DNA of 64,000 nt, taken from the NCBI GenBank assembly GCA_001570385.1, contig BBYL01000030.1:1-64000 (forward strand), read 5' to 3'. Every line of letters begins with the position of its first letter. Position 1 is the stretch's first letter. The notes below the pieces were generated by a model. The model did no database searches and was not told the origin of the DNA. It worked only from the letters and a program-made list of their open reading frames with translations. Source of the DNA: Microtetraspora glauca (GTDB lineage: Bacteria; Actinomycetota; Actinomycetes; Streptosporangiales; Streptosporangiaceae). Below are positions 46,498 through 56,700 of this stretch, piece after piece. The translations under genes and the position numbers were made by a program.

Positions 46498-47748
46498 CTA
46501 CGCGATCACGCGGGCTCGCACGGCCAGATCCAGCAACGTGGGGGAAGGCCGACGGCTCGCCTCGATCATCTCAACGATCGTCTGCTTGGCCGGCGGGCTG
46601 AACATGAGCGTTTCCACCGAATACGTCTCGGACAGCCGAAGTGATGCCAGGGCTCCATCGGAGTCCCTGTGCCGCAACTGGCCGCGGGCAAGGTCGAGCA
46701 GGTGCTGTGCCCGCCGGTTGGAGGAGGGAATCGTAGAAATCTCTATGGCCTTGGCCCGGTCGACCGCCGCCCCCGAACGCCCCGTCTCCACCTCGATGGC
46801 GACGGCGTAGATGCCCACGTTCGCCTGGCCGAACATCGTCAAGGGGTTGTGGTGGGCGGGCCCGAGCGCGGTCGCCGCGTCATTGGCCCGATCCCAATGC
46901 CGCCACGCGTCCGCGGGTCGCCGGCTCTTCGCATGGGCCATCGCCGTGAACAGCTGCAGGGAGCCCCACACTGACAAGGCGGCCTTCGACGAGGGAAGTT
47001 CCGGTTCCAGATGGTGCGCGGCGCTTTCCGCTACGTCTCGTGCTTCTTCGATCTCGCTACGGCCCAGGGCCGCCATGGTGGACGTCCACGCGGAGAGCGC
47101 CATCAACACGCGATTGTCCGTCTCGTCGGCCGCCAGCAACGCCCGATCCGCCGCTCGCGCCGCGAGCTCCGGCTCACCGACGCAGTAGAGAAAACGCTGG
47201 GCCAGCTGAAACGCCTCGGCCAGAATGGCCCACGTCTTCCGGCGTTCCGTGGGTTCCGCCGTTCGGTGCAGGGCCAGCGCGTCGGTGAGTAGCCCGGGTG
47301 CTACCCCGCCCAGCGCCGTGTACGGCCGCGCGGACACGTGCCACATCGACCAGGCCATGGTCAGGCGATGCCGTATGCCCTCGATCTTGGCGGGTGTCTC
47401 GCTGATCGTCTCAATCGGATAGATAGGCGTGGAGATCACCTTGCGAATGGCGGGAACGGCCTCATGCCGGAGCCGGTTGCCGTCGCTGACCACGCACGTC
47501 ATCCCCTGGAGACGTTCTTCGACGATGAGCCCGAGGTCCCGCACTCCGAGTACGCCCGCCAGGCTGACCAAGGTGGAGAGCTTGTCCAGCCGTTGCTCGC
47601 CTCTCTCCACCTGCCGGAGCCACTCTTCGGTTCGCCCGCACAGTTCGGCGCACGCTCGGAGCCCGAGCCCCTTGCGTAGCCGCAGCGCTCGAACGCGCTG
47701 CCCGACGCGCCGGTCCAGCCCGCGGTCTTCTATCGGCTCAGTCGCCAT
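46498..47748 (-). CDS. XRE-family regulator with TPR-like C-terminus
   Basis: A 416-residue regulator. The N-terminal helix-turn-helix covers about residues 14-70 (VGQRVRALRLRKGLGLRACA, then EEWLRQVERGEQRLDKLSTL). The remaining 330 residues are helical repeats with TPR-like spacing, as in actinobacterial one-component regulators that sense small ligands or peptides. It is divergent from the flavoprotein gene at 47861, so the 112-bp gap between them probably holds both promoters and its own operator. Confidence 0.85.
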   Translation of the reverse strand: MATEPIEDRGLDRRVGQRVRALRLRKGLGLRACAELCGRTEEWLRQVERGEQRLDKLSTLVSLAGVLGVRDLGLIVEERLQGMTCVVSDGNRLRHEAVPAIRKVISTPIYPIETISETPAKIEGIRHRLTMAWSMWHVSARPYTALGGVAPGLLTDALALHRTAEPTERRKTWAILAEAFQLAQRFLYCVGEPELAARAADRALLAADETDNRVLMALSAWTSTMAALGRSEIEEARDVAESAAHHLEPELPSSKAALSVWGSLQLFTAMAHAKSRRPADAWRHWDRANDAATALGPAHHNPLTMFGQANVGIYAVAIEVETGRSGAAVDRAKAIEISTIPSSNRRAQHLLDLARGQLRHRDSDGALASLRLSETYSVETLMFSPPAKQTIVEMIEASRRPSPTLLDLAVRARVIA

Positions 47749-47860
47749 GGCACGACCTCACACCTGGGACGTAGTGTTCGCCTCAGAACACGTCAGATTC
47801 ACCCGATAGTCAACGGATCGTAGCTCTCGGTAAGCGTCAGAGGACGGAGATCGGCGACAT

Positions 47861-48400
47861 ATGGCGAAGCCCGTGCTGTACGTGATCGCATGTGGTGGTC
47901 GTCCCGCAGGGGACCTGCCCACCCTCGTGGAGCACGCCCAGGCGGATCAATGGACGGTCTGCGTGGTCACGACGCCTTCGGGCACGAAGTTCATCGACGC
48001 CGAGCGTCTCCAAGAGGCCACCGGCTTCCCGGTACGCAGCGACTACAAGCGCCCCGAGGAACCCGACGTATTGCCTCCGCCCGACGCCATCGCCGTCGTA
48101 CCGGCGACCTTCAACACCATCAACAAGTGGGCCCAGGGCATCAGCGACACCCTGGCACTCGGGCTGCTGAACGAGGCCATCGGACTCGGACTGCCGATCG
48201 TGGCTGTCCCCTGGCCCAACCAAGCGCTCGCACGCCACCCCGCCTTCTCCACGAGCATTGCCGTACTGCGCCGCTGCGGCGTGTCGATCATCTTCGACCC
48301 CGATCGGCTCCCCGCGCCCAACTCCGGCGCGCCCGGCGCAGCCACCTTCCCTTGGCAGGACCTGCACAAGGAACTCCACAAGATTCGCCTCGGTCTATAG
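47861..48400 (+). CDS. Flavoprotein (PPC-decarboxylase/HFCD fold)
   Basis: A 179-residue flavodoxin-like protein. The start PVLYVIACGGRPAGDLPTLV, the VVTTPSGTKFID segment, the phosphate-site region PDAIAVVPATFNTINKWAQG and LPIVAVPWPN match the homo-oligomeric FMN-containing cysteine decarboxylase fold, in which the PATxNTxxK pattern contacts FMN. It lacks a clear DFP decarboxylase partner domain. Together with the divergent XRE regulator it forms a pair common in Streptosporangiales-type genomes (recalled, not checked). Confidence 0.8.
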   Translation: MAKPVLYVIACGGRPAGDLPTLVEHAQADQWTVCVVTTPSGTKFIDAERLQEATGFPVRSDYKRPEEPDVLPPPDAIAVVPATFNTINKWAQGISDTLALGLLNEAIGLGLPIVAVPWPNQALARHPAFSTSIAVLRRCGVSIIFDPDRLPAPNSGAPGAATFPWQDLHKELHKIRLGL

Positions 48401-48642
48401 CCTCGACCATCCATCCCGAAGGCAATTAAGCCAGGAATTATTCGCGTGATGCATCCCGGTCGAGCCACTTTCGGATGTCCTAATTCACGATCTCGTTGAC
48501 CTCGGGCGATGAGCCGATCTTTGATAGTCATCGGCGTCTTCCGCTGCCCGGAATTGAGCGGCGGCGCCGCATGTGCCACCACATTCTCGGCGTACCGGGC
48601 GAGAGTGTGCCCGGGATGGTCGTGCTCACAGGAAGAGGTCGG

Positions 48643-51048
48643 ATGGCCCTCGAACCCCGATTCCGTCGGGTCGCGGCGCTGCATCGCCGTTTCGTCAACC
48701 GCGAGGACCAGCGGGCGATCTTCGATGAGGAGCTCGGCAAGGTCGGCCACGGCCCGCGGGTCCTGAACGTCACCGGTGTGGGCGGGATCGGAAAGTCGCG
48801 CCTGCTGCGGGAGTTCGAGCAGCGCGCGCAGGACACCTGCATGGTGGCCACGCTGGACCTCCAGGTCCCGGCACACCGCCAGCAGGAGGACGCTCTGGCC
48901 GTGCTCCGCATGCAACTCGGCCGCCAGGGCGTACGGTTCGACCGATACGACATCGCGTACGCGGTGCTGTGGCAGCGGCTGCACCCGCACCTCGGGCTGA
49001 CCAGGCGAGAGCTTCCCTTCGTCGAGTCCAGCGAGGTCCTCACGGAGGTGCTCGACACCGCCGCCGGGGTCCCGGTGTTCGCCACCGCGGTAGGCCTGGT
49101 CAAGCTGCTGGACCGAGGAGCTGACGCGCGCAAGCGACGGCGTCACCTGCGGACCGACGAGACGCTGAGCCAGCTCGACCAGCTTCCCGGCGCGGATCTG
49201 GTCGACGCGGTCACCTACCTGTTCGCTGAAGATTTGCGCGCCGGCCGCAAGGGCAGGCCGTACCTCATCGTGATCGACGCCTACGACGCGCTCGGCCAGG
49301 CGGCCTCCGATGTGTGGCTGCGGGATCTGGTGGCCCAGCTCGACCGCGGCCTCGTCGTCGTGGCCAGCCGGGAGCCGCTGCCCTGGCAGCAGTACGCCTC
49401 CGACTGGGGAGACATCATCCGTGAGCTCCCTTTGGAAGGGCTTCCGATGGAAGCCCGGATGGAACTGCTGACTGACGGCGGCGTCACCGATCCCCACATG
49501 CGAGAGGTCATCGCACAGGCGAGCATCGGCGTGCCCTTCTATCTGCATCTCGCGGTCGACAGCGAGAGCAAAAGGCAGGTGGTCTCTCAGGACGAGATCA
49601 TGCAGCGCTTCCTGCAACACGTCGACCCGGACGAGCGCCGCTATCTGGAGCTGCTGGGCATCGCGCGCACCTTCGACTTCGAGCTGTTCAACCGGCTGGC
49701 CCAGGCCTTCCATCTTCCTGCCGGTCAGATCGCCTGGGAGAGGCTGACGTCGTACTCCTTCGTCTATCCGGCGCCGGAGGACCGTCACCAGTTGCACCAG
49801 CTCATGGCCAGTGTCCTGCGGGTACGGCTGTCGCCGACGGTCACCCGGGAGACCCACCGGGTCCTGCATGACCTGTGGAGCGAGCGCGCTCATGAGAGCG
49901 ATGCCCCGACGGCGCTGCGGGAGGCGGCCTACCACGGCCTCGGCGCAGGGGTCCTGTCCAGCGACCGGCTACTCGACTACGCCGACCAGATCGCCGACTT
50001 AGGCGGTTCCCAAGGGGTGTCCGGCCTGGTCAGCGATCTCAAGGAGTTCCTCGATCAGGGCGACCCCGACGATCTTCTGGATCAGACCGCGCGGTGCCTG
50101 GCCGCCGAGGCGGCGGTGCTGCTGGGAGACGCGGAGAAGATCAACGAGTTGACGCCGGACAGATCGTGGTCACTGACCACGCGTGCCGGCGCACGTCTTG
50201 CCGTAGCGGCAGGTCACGGTCGTCGCATCGGCGGAGCCACCTCCGAGGCGTTGAACATCTACGCGACCGTTTGGGAAGGTCGCGACGGCCCCGAGCGCTA
50301 TCCCGCAGGTCTGTGGAGCGCGGACCTCCACATGGCCCAGGGCAGGTTCCGCAGGGCGTTCCACCTGGCCGACGAGGTGATCGCGGACAGCCCTACCGAC
50401 GCCCATGTTCTCCGAGGAGACCTGGCACGACTGCTGCACCTGGCATCGCGCTTCAGTTATGACTTCGAGCGGGCAGAACGGCACCTCCGTGACGCGGAGC
50501 TGCGCTATCGGCAGGCGGGAACGGTCGTCGGCGCAGCCCTGATCAAGACCAACCGGGCCGAACTACTCGCCTGGACCGACCCGTTCTCCGCCATCACGGT
50601 GGCGCAGGAAGCGATCGAGGCCAACACCGACCTGGGCGCCCTGCACGAGGCCGGCAAAGCCTTCACCGCCCTCGGCCAGGCGCAACTGGCGCTCGGACGC
50701 TTCGATCACGCGCATACGTCGCTCGACCATGCATGCCGGGCTTTGGAAACGGCAGGCTACAGATCCGGACGGGCCAGAGCCGAACTGATCCGGGCCAGCC
50801 TCCACACTCGACTGGATCAAGCCGACGCGGCGGTCAGCTCACTCCGCTGGGCCGTAGAGGAACTGGTGGCCGTCGAGGTCTACCCGACCTTGCTCATCGT
50901 GGCCGAATACCTGCTCGACATACTCGGACACCAGGATGAGGCGGTCAGCCTGGCAGCCCAGGAAGCCCGAGCCTCCATCGAGGCAATGGACTCTCTGGAC
51001 ATGCTGGAGACCCGGATGAAGCATCACTTGCGGGGGCTGCTCACGTGA
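48643..51048 (+). CDS. STAND-type P-loop NTPase with TPR-like repeats
   Basis: An 801-residue protein. I chose ATG 48643 because GGAAGAGG lies five bases upstream; the frame stays open to 48496. Walker A is TGVGGIGKSRLLREF near residues 43-57, and YLIVIDAYDALGQA near 205-218 is the Walker B region. An ARC/winged-helix part (DEIMQRFLQHVDPDERRYLE) is followed by some 350 residues of helical repeats. NTPases of this NB-ARC/STAND class act as regulators or as antiviral sensors. No N-terminal effector domain is seen. The last bases overlap the kinase-like gene downstream. Confidence 0.78.
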   Translation: MALEPRFRRVAALHRRFVNREDQRAIFDEELGKVGHGPRVLNVTGVGGIGKSRLLREFEQRAQDTCMVATLDLQVPAHRQQEDALAVLRMQLGRQGVRFDRYDIAYAVLWQRLHPHLGLTRRELPFVESSEVLTEVLDTAAGVPVFATAVGLVKLLDRGADARKRRRHLRTDETLSQLDQLPGADLVDAVTYLFAEDLRAGRKGRPYLIVIDAYDALGQAASDVWLRDLVAQLDRGLVVVASREPLPWQQYASDWGDIIRELPLEGLPMEARMELLTDGGVTDPHMREVIAQASIGVPFYLHLAVDSESKRQVVSQDEIMQRFLQHVDPDERRYLELLGIARTFDFELFNRLAQAFHLPAGQIAWERLTSYSFVYPAPEDRHQLHQLMASVLRVRLSPTVTRETHRVLHDLWSERAHESDAPTALREAAYHGLGAGVLSSDRLLDYADQIADLGGSQGVSGLVSDLKEFLDQGDPDDLLDQTARCLAAEAAVLLGDAEKINELTPDRSWSLTTRAGARLAVAAGHGRRIGGATSEALNIYATVWEGRDGPERYPAGLWSADLHMAQGRFRRAFHLADEVIADSPTDAHVLRGDLARLLHLASRFSYDFERAERHLRDAELRYRQAGTVVGAALIKTNRAELLAWTDPFSAITVAQEAIEANTDLGALHEAGKAFTALGQAQLALGRFDHAHTSLDHACRALETAGYRSGRARAELIRASLHTRLDQADAAVSSLRWAVEELVAVEVYPTLLIVAEYLLDILGHQDEAVSLAAQEARASIEAMDSLDMLETRMKHHLRGLLT

Positions 51049-52040
51049 TGAATGACCTCTATAACACCGCTGTCCAGGCCAGGAACGGGGCCAGCGGCTT
51101 CTACAACGACAACATCAGGGTTGAGACCGCAACCGGGCCGGTCATCGTTCGCATCCCGATCGCCGGAGCGGACAGCATGGATCTTCGAATCTGGCCCGAG
51201 CAGGATGTCCTGGCCGCCATCGCTCCGCATGTCGCCCATGTTCCGAAGCTGCTGCACGTCTCGCCCGAACCGCCTTTCCAGGTGCACGAGTTCATCGCCG
51301 GAGACGTCCTCGACGACATCGCCCCACGTGGTAGCCGCGTCCCACCTGCCGTATTGCGTGACGTGGTCAAGCTGTTCGCCCAGCTCGCCGAGGTCCCGCT
51401 GGAGCGGCTGCCGGGGTTGCCACCGTCGTGGCCGGCCGATGCCGACACACCCGCGTTCGCGAGACAGCTGTCCGACGTGACGGAACGGGTCTACGACACC
51501 TTTCGCCAGCCCTATCGCTCGTTGTTCGCCGCGCTTGGCATCCCTGACGACCCGTTGGCCCCGGTGCTCGCGCGTTGGTCGGAACTCACGCCACGGCCGT
51601 TCGTGCTGGTCCACGCAGACGTCCACCGCAAGAACATGATCCTTCGCGACGGACATGTGGTTTTCCTCGATTGGGAACTCGCCCTGTGGGGCGACCCCGT
51701 CTACGAGCTCGCCGTCCACTTCCACAAGATGAGCTACTACGACGACGAGCGCCAGGCCGTGCTCGACGGCTGGGTGAGCGCCATGCCGCCACGATATACG
51801 CAGGGCTGGGAACGTGACCTCGACATCTACCTGGCACACGAGCGCGTGAAGTCGGCCATCGTCGACACCGTGCGGTACACCCAGCTCATCGCAGGGAAAC
51901 GACTCAGCCCAGCCGAAGAGCACCACCTAATCGGCAAGCTCACCGGCAAGCTCAACGCGGCCGGAGAAGTCTGGCACTGGACCAAGCCCGTCAGCACTGT
52001 CCACGTCGAAGCCCTTATCCGGCCGGAAGAAAGAATCTGA
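51045..52040 (+). CDS. APH-family phosphotransferase
   Basis: A 331-residue protein from GTG 51045 (or ATG 51048), translationally coupled to the NTPase gene. The catalytic loop VLVHADVHRKNMIL carries the HxDxxxxN signature of APH/choline-kinase-like enzymes and VVFLDWELALWGDPVYELA is the metal-binding motif. The glycine-rich loop region is FYNDNIRVETATGPVIVRIP. The substrate is unknown; it could be a small molecule, an antibiotic or a protein partner. Confidence 0.85.
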   Translation: MMNDLYNTAVQARNGASGFYNDNIRVETATGPVIVRIPIAGADSMDLRIWPEQDVLAAIAPHVAHVPKLLHVSPEPPFQVHEFIAGDVLDDIAPRGSRVPPAVLRDVVKLFAQLAEVPLERLPGLPPSWPADADTPAFARQLSDVTERVYDTFRQPYRSLFAALGIPDDPLAPVLARWSELTPRPFVLVHADVHRKNMILRDGHVVFLDWELALWGDPVYELAVHFHKMSYYDDERQAVLDGWVSAMPPRYTQGWERDLDIYLAHERVKSAIVDTVRYTQLIAGKRLSPAEEHHLIGKLTGKLNAAGEVWHWTKPVSTVHVEALIRPEERI

Positions 52041-52062
52041 GAGGGCGTCCGAAAAGCGTAGT

Positions 52063-52269
52063 TCATGATTGATTGTCGGTTACGCGTCTCGCCAGGTTGG
52101 AGTGGTTTCTGTCGGACAGGTCAGCGGCGGTGCCGATGCCGAGCTTCGCGGCGACCGCGTTGATCGCGTTGATCGCGGCCCACTCGGTCGGGTGGTCCGG
52201 GCGGACCTCGGCGACGATCCGCACCGTGCGCTTACGCAGCTCTGCGGGATAGGGGGACTTGGCTGCCAT
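52063..52269 (-). pseudogene. IS3-family OrfA remnant
   Basis: Begins MAAKSPYPAELRKRTVRIVA and continues VRPDHPTEWAAINAI and AVAAKLGIGTA, the start of IS3-family OrfA helix-turn-helix proteins. After about 50 residues the sequence becomes unrelated. No OrfB or terminal repeat is seen. Confidence 0.75.
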
Positions 52270-52402
52270 GACTCGATCCTCTCAAGGAAGATGATCGCGT
52301 CGAAGATGTGGCGCAAGATGGTGGGTGGGTCGGCGACGTTGATGCCGGCTTGTGCGCGGGCCTGCAGTCGCGCGGCGCGCCAGGCGGATAGGGTCGGCTC
52401 GC

Positions 52403-52920
52403 TCAGACACCTAGCGAGCATTGGTAGCCGGGATCGCGAGGATCGGCATGGTTTGGGCGTAGGGGTAGGACGTGTGTGCGGGCGGCGTCGATGTCCGGGA
52501 CGCCGCCGGGTTCCACATCGGAGGTCCACAGCGGGAACCCGTCTGGGGCGAACAGCGCCTGAACGTTGCCGCCGAAATCGGAGGTCTTCCCGGCATACCA
52601 GGCGTCGATCTGTGCGCCTTTCATGGTCTTGATGCAGCATCGGTGGCGTCGAAGACTTTTCCGTCCAGGATGAGGTGCGGCAGTCCTTCGCCGGCGGCAC
52701 GGTGAAGGGCGGAGTGCAGGTCGGGTGCCTGATCCGCCAGGACGTCGATGGCCTCGTGCAAGTATCGGTAGGCGGTGGCCTGGGAGAGGCCGAACGCCTT
52801 GCCGTGCAGGGCTAGGTTGGGGCGCTGCCGGAACCAGGCGACGACGAAGACGGCTTGAAACCAGCAGGTCAGCGCCCTGGTGCACTTCTTGGTTCCCCGA
52901 GCATGGCAGGATAGGTGATC
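52403..52920 (-). pseudogene. IS5-type (DDE_Tnp_4) transposase remnant, frameshifted
   Basis: One frame carries KCTRALTCWFQAVFVVAWFR, then ALHGKAFGLSQATAYRYLHE and LILDGKVFDATDA, the N-terminal half of DDE_Tnp_4 transposases with the first catalytic Asp. The frame then breaks near 52635 and the core continues as QIDAWYAGKTSDFGGNVQAL, FAPDGFPLWTSDVEPG. The C-terminal end with the last catalytic Glu is missing. Confidence 0.75.
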
Positions 52921-52921
52921 A

Positions 52922-52983
52922 CGTGGAGCCTTCTGGTAGACGGACGATCTTGTGGTGAGACCTCTTCTACCGAAGGCTCCACG
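52922..52983. repeat. Long inverted repeat in front of the transposase remnant
   Basis: Arms 52922-52940 (CGTGGAGCCTTCTGGTAGA) and 52966-52983 (TCTACCGAAGGCTCCACG) pair over 18 bases with one bulged T, with a 25-base loop. The hairpin sits right at the start of the transposase remnant. Such hairpins occur at this place in related actinobacterial IS elements and may limit transposase expression or mark the element end. The following 210 bp up to 53196 contain nothing I can name. Confidence 0.6.
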
Positions 52984-53196
52984 CCTGTTTCCGGCGCCCT
53001 CTGTTCGTCCGCGTGTCTGCCCGCGTGTGATCGTTTCTGCCCAGGAAAGCCCTACTGTCCGAGTAGATCACGCTGAGAAAACGCCAATCGAAGCACTTCA
53101 TACCTGGCCGGAGCGCCACTGAAACCATTAAATCGCCGCCAGACACCCTCCCAGCCCTGACGAACACGGCTCCGCGCTGCTCGCCGAATGTTGTTG

Positions 53197-53727
53197 CTAC
53201 CTTCTCTCAAAGGTCTGCACTTTAGTTCGGTAAGGCCCACCCGATTCTGATGCGATCAGGATTACGAAGTCGGGCAGGGCTGCCTGCGTAGGCTGTCCTC
53301 CGGCATCCACTGAAGCTGGATCGATCTTCCAGTCGATCAGATGGACTCTGACCGCATACCGGCCCCGAGGCAAATAGACCCTGTTGGCCGAGCTAAAAGC
53401 AACGTCTCCCACATCTTCCAGCCCGCCTACCACAAACCAGCCCTCGGACAAGAGCAGGTAAGGATCAGATGAGACAAGAAGGCATCGGTGCTCATCTTCC
53501 GCGAGTCGAACGTTCTCGCCCCAGCGAACGGAAACCTGAAACACACCATCACCGCCGACATTTATCGGGACGAAATCCCCAGAAATCATCGAATCAACGA
53601 GATTACGATTGTCCGTAGCCCAATCTTCCCACTCCTCAAATTCTTCGAATTCGAATGATTCGGGCCGCCAAAGCGCACACATTCCCGCATTAGTCCGCAC
53701 CAAACGTGATATTTCGCGTTCCGTCAT
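53197..53727 (-). CDS. Probable immunity protein for the RHS toxin
   Basis: A 176-residue acidic soluble protein (FEFEEFEEWEDWATDNRN near the N-terminus) with a strand-rich middle (VFQVSVRWGENVRLAEDEHR, YLLLSEGWFVVGGLEDVGD). It has no signal peptide and starts 28 bp after the toxin stop on the same strand, the standard position of a cognate immunity gene. I suspect an Imm21-like family but cannot verify it. Its A+T content is higher than most neighbours, as is common for toxin-immunity tips. Confidence 0.7.
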   Translation of the reverse strand: MTEREISRLVRTNAGMCALWRPESFEFEEFEEWEDWATDNRNLVDSMISGDFVPINVGGDGVFQVSVRWGENVRLAEDEHRCLLVSSDPYLLLSEGWFVVGGLEDVGDVAFSSANRVYLPRGRYAVRVHLIDWKIDPASVDAGGQPTQAALPDFVILIASESGGPYRTKVQTFERR

Positions 53728-53755
53728 TACAAATCACCCTACCAAATCTACGTTT

Positions 53756-56700
53756 CTAACACCTAGGGGCGATTGTTACCTTACAGACCTGATCACCGAT
53801 CCTTAGTCCCAGCCTCTTGATTTGACGATCAATCTGCGGGCCAAGGCTTCTGTTCACAGAGAAGTCTAGCGGCCACAGATTACTAACATTGTCCGCCCCA
53901 CCCAGTTGCAGATCGACGAGATGGTCAATGTCCGCGTTCTCGGGGATATTTTTACCCGCCCCCCGCCACAGGTCAGCTGCACTGGTCGAGCCGCGTGCCG
54001 AAGCGGCGTCCGTCACGAAGAGTCCTCCATTATTGGCCTGATGGTTCAGCGCGGCAACTTTCGCATCAGCAGCTGCCATTTGTTCAGCTGTCCAACCGTT
54101 CTTGTATTTGAGGGCTATTTCGGCACCATTGCAGTTGTGGACCAGGACCGGCGCGGCCCCAGTTAGCACGTAATACGTGTGGAGGTCGGCGATCGTGAGG
54201 TTGTGGACACGCTGGTGGTGAGCGGTCCATTTCTTGATCGATTCAACCTGAACGTAGGTGCCAGCGGACGTGCGGAGCCACATGCCGGGGTCGAGATGTT
54301 TGGCGTCGACCCACTGACCCAGTTCGGCTACCCAGAAAGGGTGTCCATCGGTAGCGATGACTAGGCCGGATTTGTCACCCTGATCACCGTCTGTGTCAAC
54401 CGTGATTTGGACTAAATGTTTGTCACCCTCACCTGTGATCAATGCCATCACAGGCTTGACCGCCGTCTCGCCGGTCTCCGGATCGGTGGCGATCACCTCG
54501 TCTCCGACTTCGACCTCTTCGATCGGCTTGCCAGCACCGTCCGCCATCACGACCTCGGTGTCAGGCGTGAAGCTATTGCCCGGGCATCCCCGACCGAACA
54601 ATCTGCCTGCTGCGGCCTTTATGCCTCGCCCTGCGGCTTTTATACCTGCCCCTGCAGCCTTTATGCCTGCCCCTGCGGCCTTTGCGCCTGCTGCAGCACC
54701 CCCTCCGATGAAAGACGAACCAATAGTCGTGCCCCAGTAGCCCGCTTGATACCAGCCCGATCCGCTGTCGACACCAGCCTCCTCCAAAGGCTTATCAGCA
54801 AGCCCATCCCACGTGGGGCCAACGCCGCGATCGTTAAGATCACCCAGAATTGCCTGGCAAAGAATGCAAAGCATACTCCACCCTGCCTTGAAGGCACCGC
54901 CGGCGAAGTTACCCGCTGCGTTGGCACGCCGCTTTGGCTTAGTTGCCGAATGCTTCCCCACTGGCTTGTAGTGGTCGTGGGGGCGAATTTTGCGTCCGGC
55001 CTTGGCAGCGGCAGTGTCTTCTCGCCAGCCCTTGACTCCGCCGTTTTGGCCGCGCCCGTAATCTTCGGGCATGAGACCTGTCGGGTCCGACATACCGATT
55101 GGATTGTTGGCCGCATAGCTGTACGGGTTGGCCATCTGGGGGACCATAACGGCCATAAGCGGGTCAGTAGAGATGAATTTGCCGATAGAGGAGTCGTAAT
55201 AACGGGCGGAGAGGTAACTCAGACCGGTCGAGTCATCCTCGACCTTCCCGAGGAATCCTCGATCCGTGAACGGCAGGTCGTCCGCTCCACGACGCCGCCC
55301 AAAGGGGAGATAGCGTTCCCGGCTGACCTGCCCGTCGGCATCGTTCACCGCGATCTGTTCGGAACCATGGAGGCCGGAGGCGAGCCAAGTGAGGCCACCA
55401 GAGCCGCTGCCGCTGCGCATAGCGACCACGGAGCCGTCCGGTGCGGTGTAGTAGCGCTTGGCCGTGAGCGTTCCCGCCGCCAGCTCAAGCTCCATAGAGC
55501 CTAGATAGAGAACGGTCTTGGCGCCGTCACGACGGATCAAGCGGTTGCCGTCCGCGTCGTACACCATGGTGGTGTCGCTGCCATCGACAGTTGCCTTGGT
55601 GAGCTGGCCGAGTTCGTCCCACTGGAGGGTGGCATCCTTCCCTGCGACGATCCGGCCGGTCATCTGACCTGAGTCGTCGTAGCTGTAGGTGTCGCTTCCA
55701 CCCGGTCGATCGATGGAGGTCACCGCATTCGGCCGTACGGAAGCAGCACCCGCCGATGCGTAGCGGTAGGTCGAGGTCTGACCGTCATCAGTGAGCGTGA
55801 GGAGGTTGCCGACCGCGTCGTAGGTGTAGTAATGGGCGTACGGGTCGATGCCCAGGCCGTCACCTGAAGCCGCGCTGGTGCCGCACGATTCGGCGGTGGT
55901 GGTCCAGGCGGCCGACAACCGGTGCAGCCCGTCATAGGTGAAGCACTCGGCCTGGCCAGGGGTGCCGCCACTCACCGCGGACGTCTTGTCAAGAATTCGA
56001 TTGATGGTGTCGTCGATGTTGTAGGAGAATTCGTCGTTCTGCGCTGTGACGGGAGTCGCGGTGTCAGCCTTGGCCAGGGTGGTGACATTCATCAGCCGAC
56101 CAGTGGTGATGTCCCACAACATGCTCCGCTTGACCTGCTCATTGGGGCCGTATGAGCGGCCGTTGAGCAGCCCGGTCGCCGAGTAGCTGGTGCTCTTGAC
56201 GTAGGTGGTCCCGCCGCCAAGGTTGGAGGTCAGCCCGAACCCGTAGCCGAGGTCGGTGAAGCTCGAGGTGACTGTCTCACTCGGGAGACCGGCCGCGGCC
56301 GGCATGCCGATCTGGTACTGGATGCCGGCGGTGTTGTACTCGCTGGTAAAGGTGTAGTCGCCGGCCAGTGCCTCTTCACCGGTGACTGAGGGAATGGACA
56401 GCGTGGACCCGGTCGGCCGCGTCATGGCGTCGTAGCCGGTCACCCTGGTGGTGTACGCCTTGCCGCCCGTGAATCGGGTGGCTGAGGTCACTTCTCCCTT
56501 GGCCAGAGTGTCATACACCCATTCGGCGAGCTTGGTGCCAGAGCTGGCCTCGCCAGCCCACTGGGCGGTCCTACGATCGAGATCATCGTAGGTGTAGGAG
56601 ATCTTCTGCCCGCGTCCGTCAGTTGACCAGGTCACCCGCCCGGCCTCGTCATAGCTGATCTGACCGTCACCGGCGTCTGGGTCATGTGTCGTCAGTTTCC

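Noticed and set aside
48043-49935. 630-residue minus-strand frame opposite the NTPase gene
   Set aside because: It is the complement of a gene with Walker motifs and a proper start; no family features in the antisense product.
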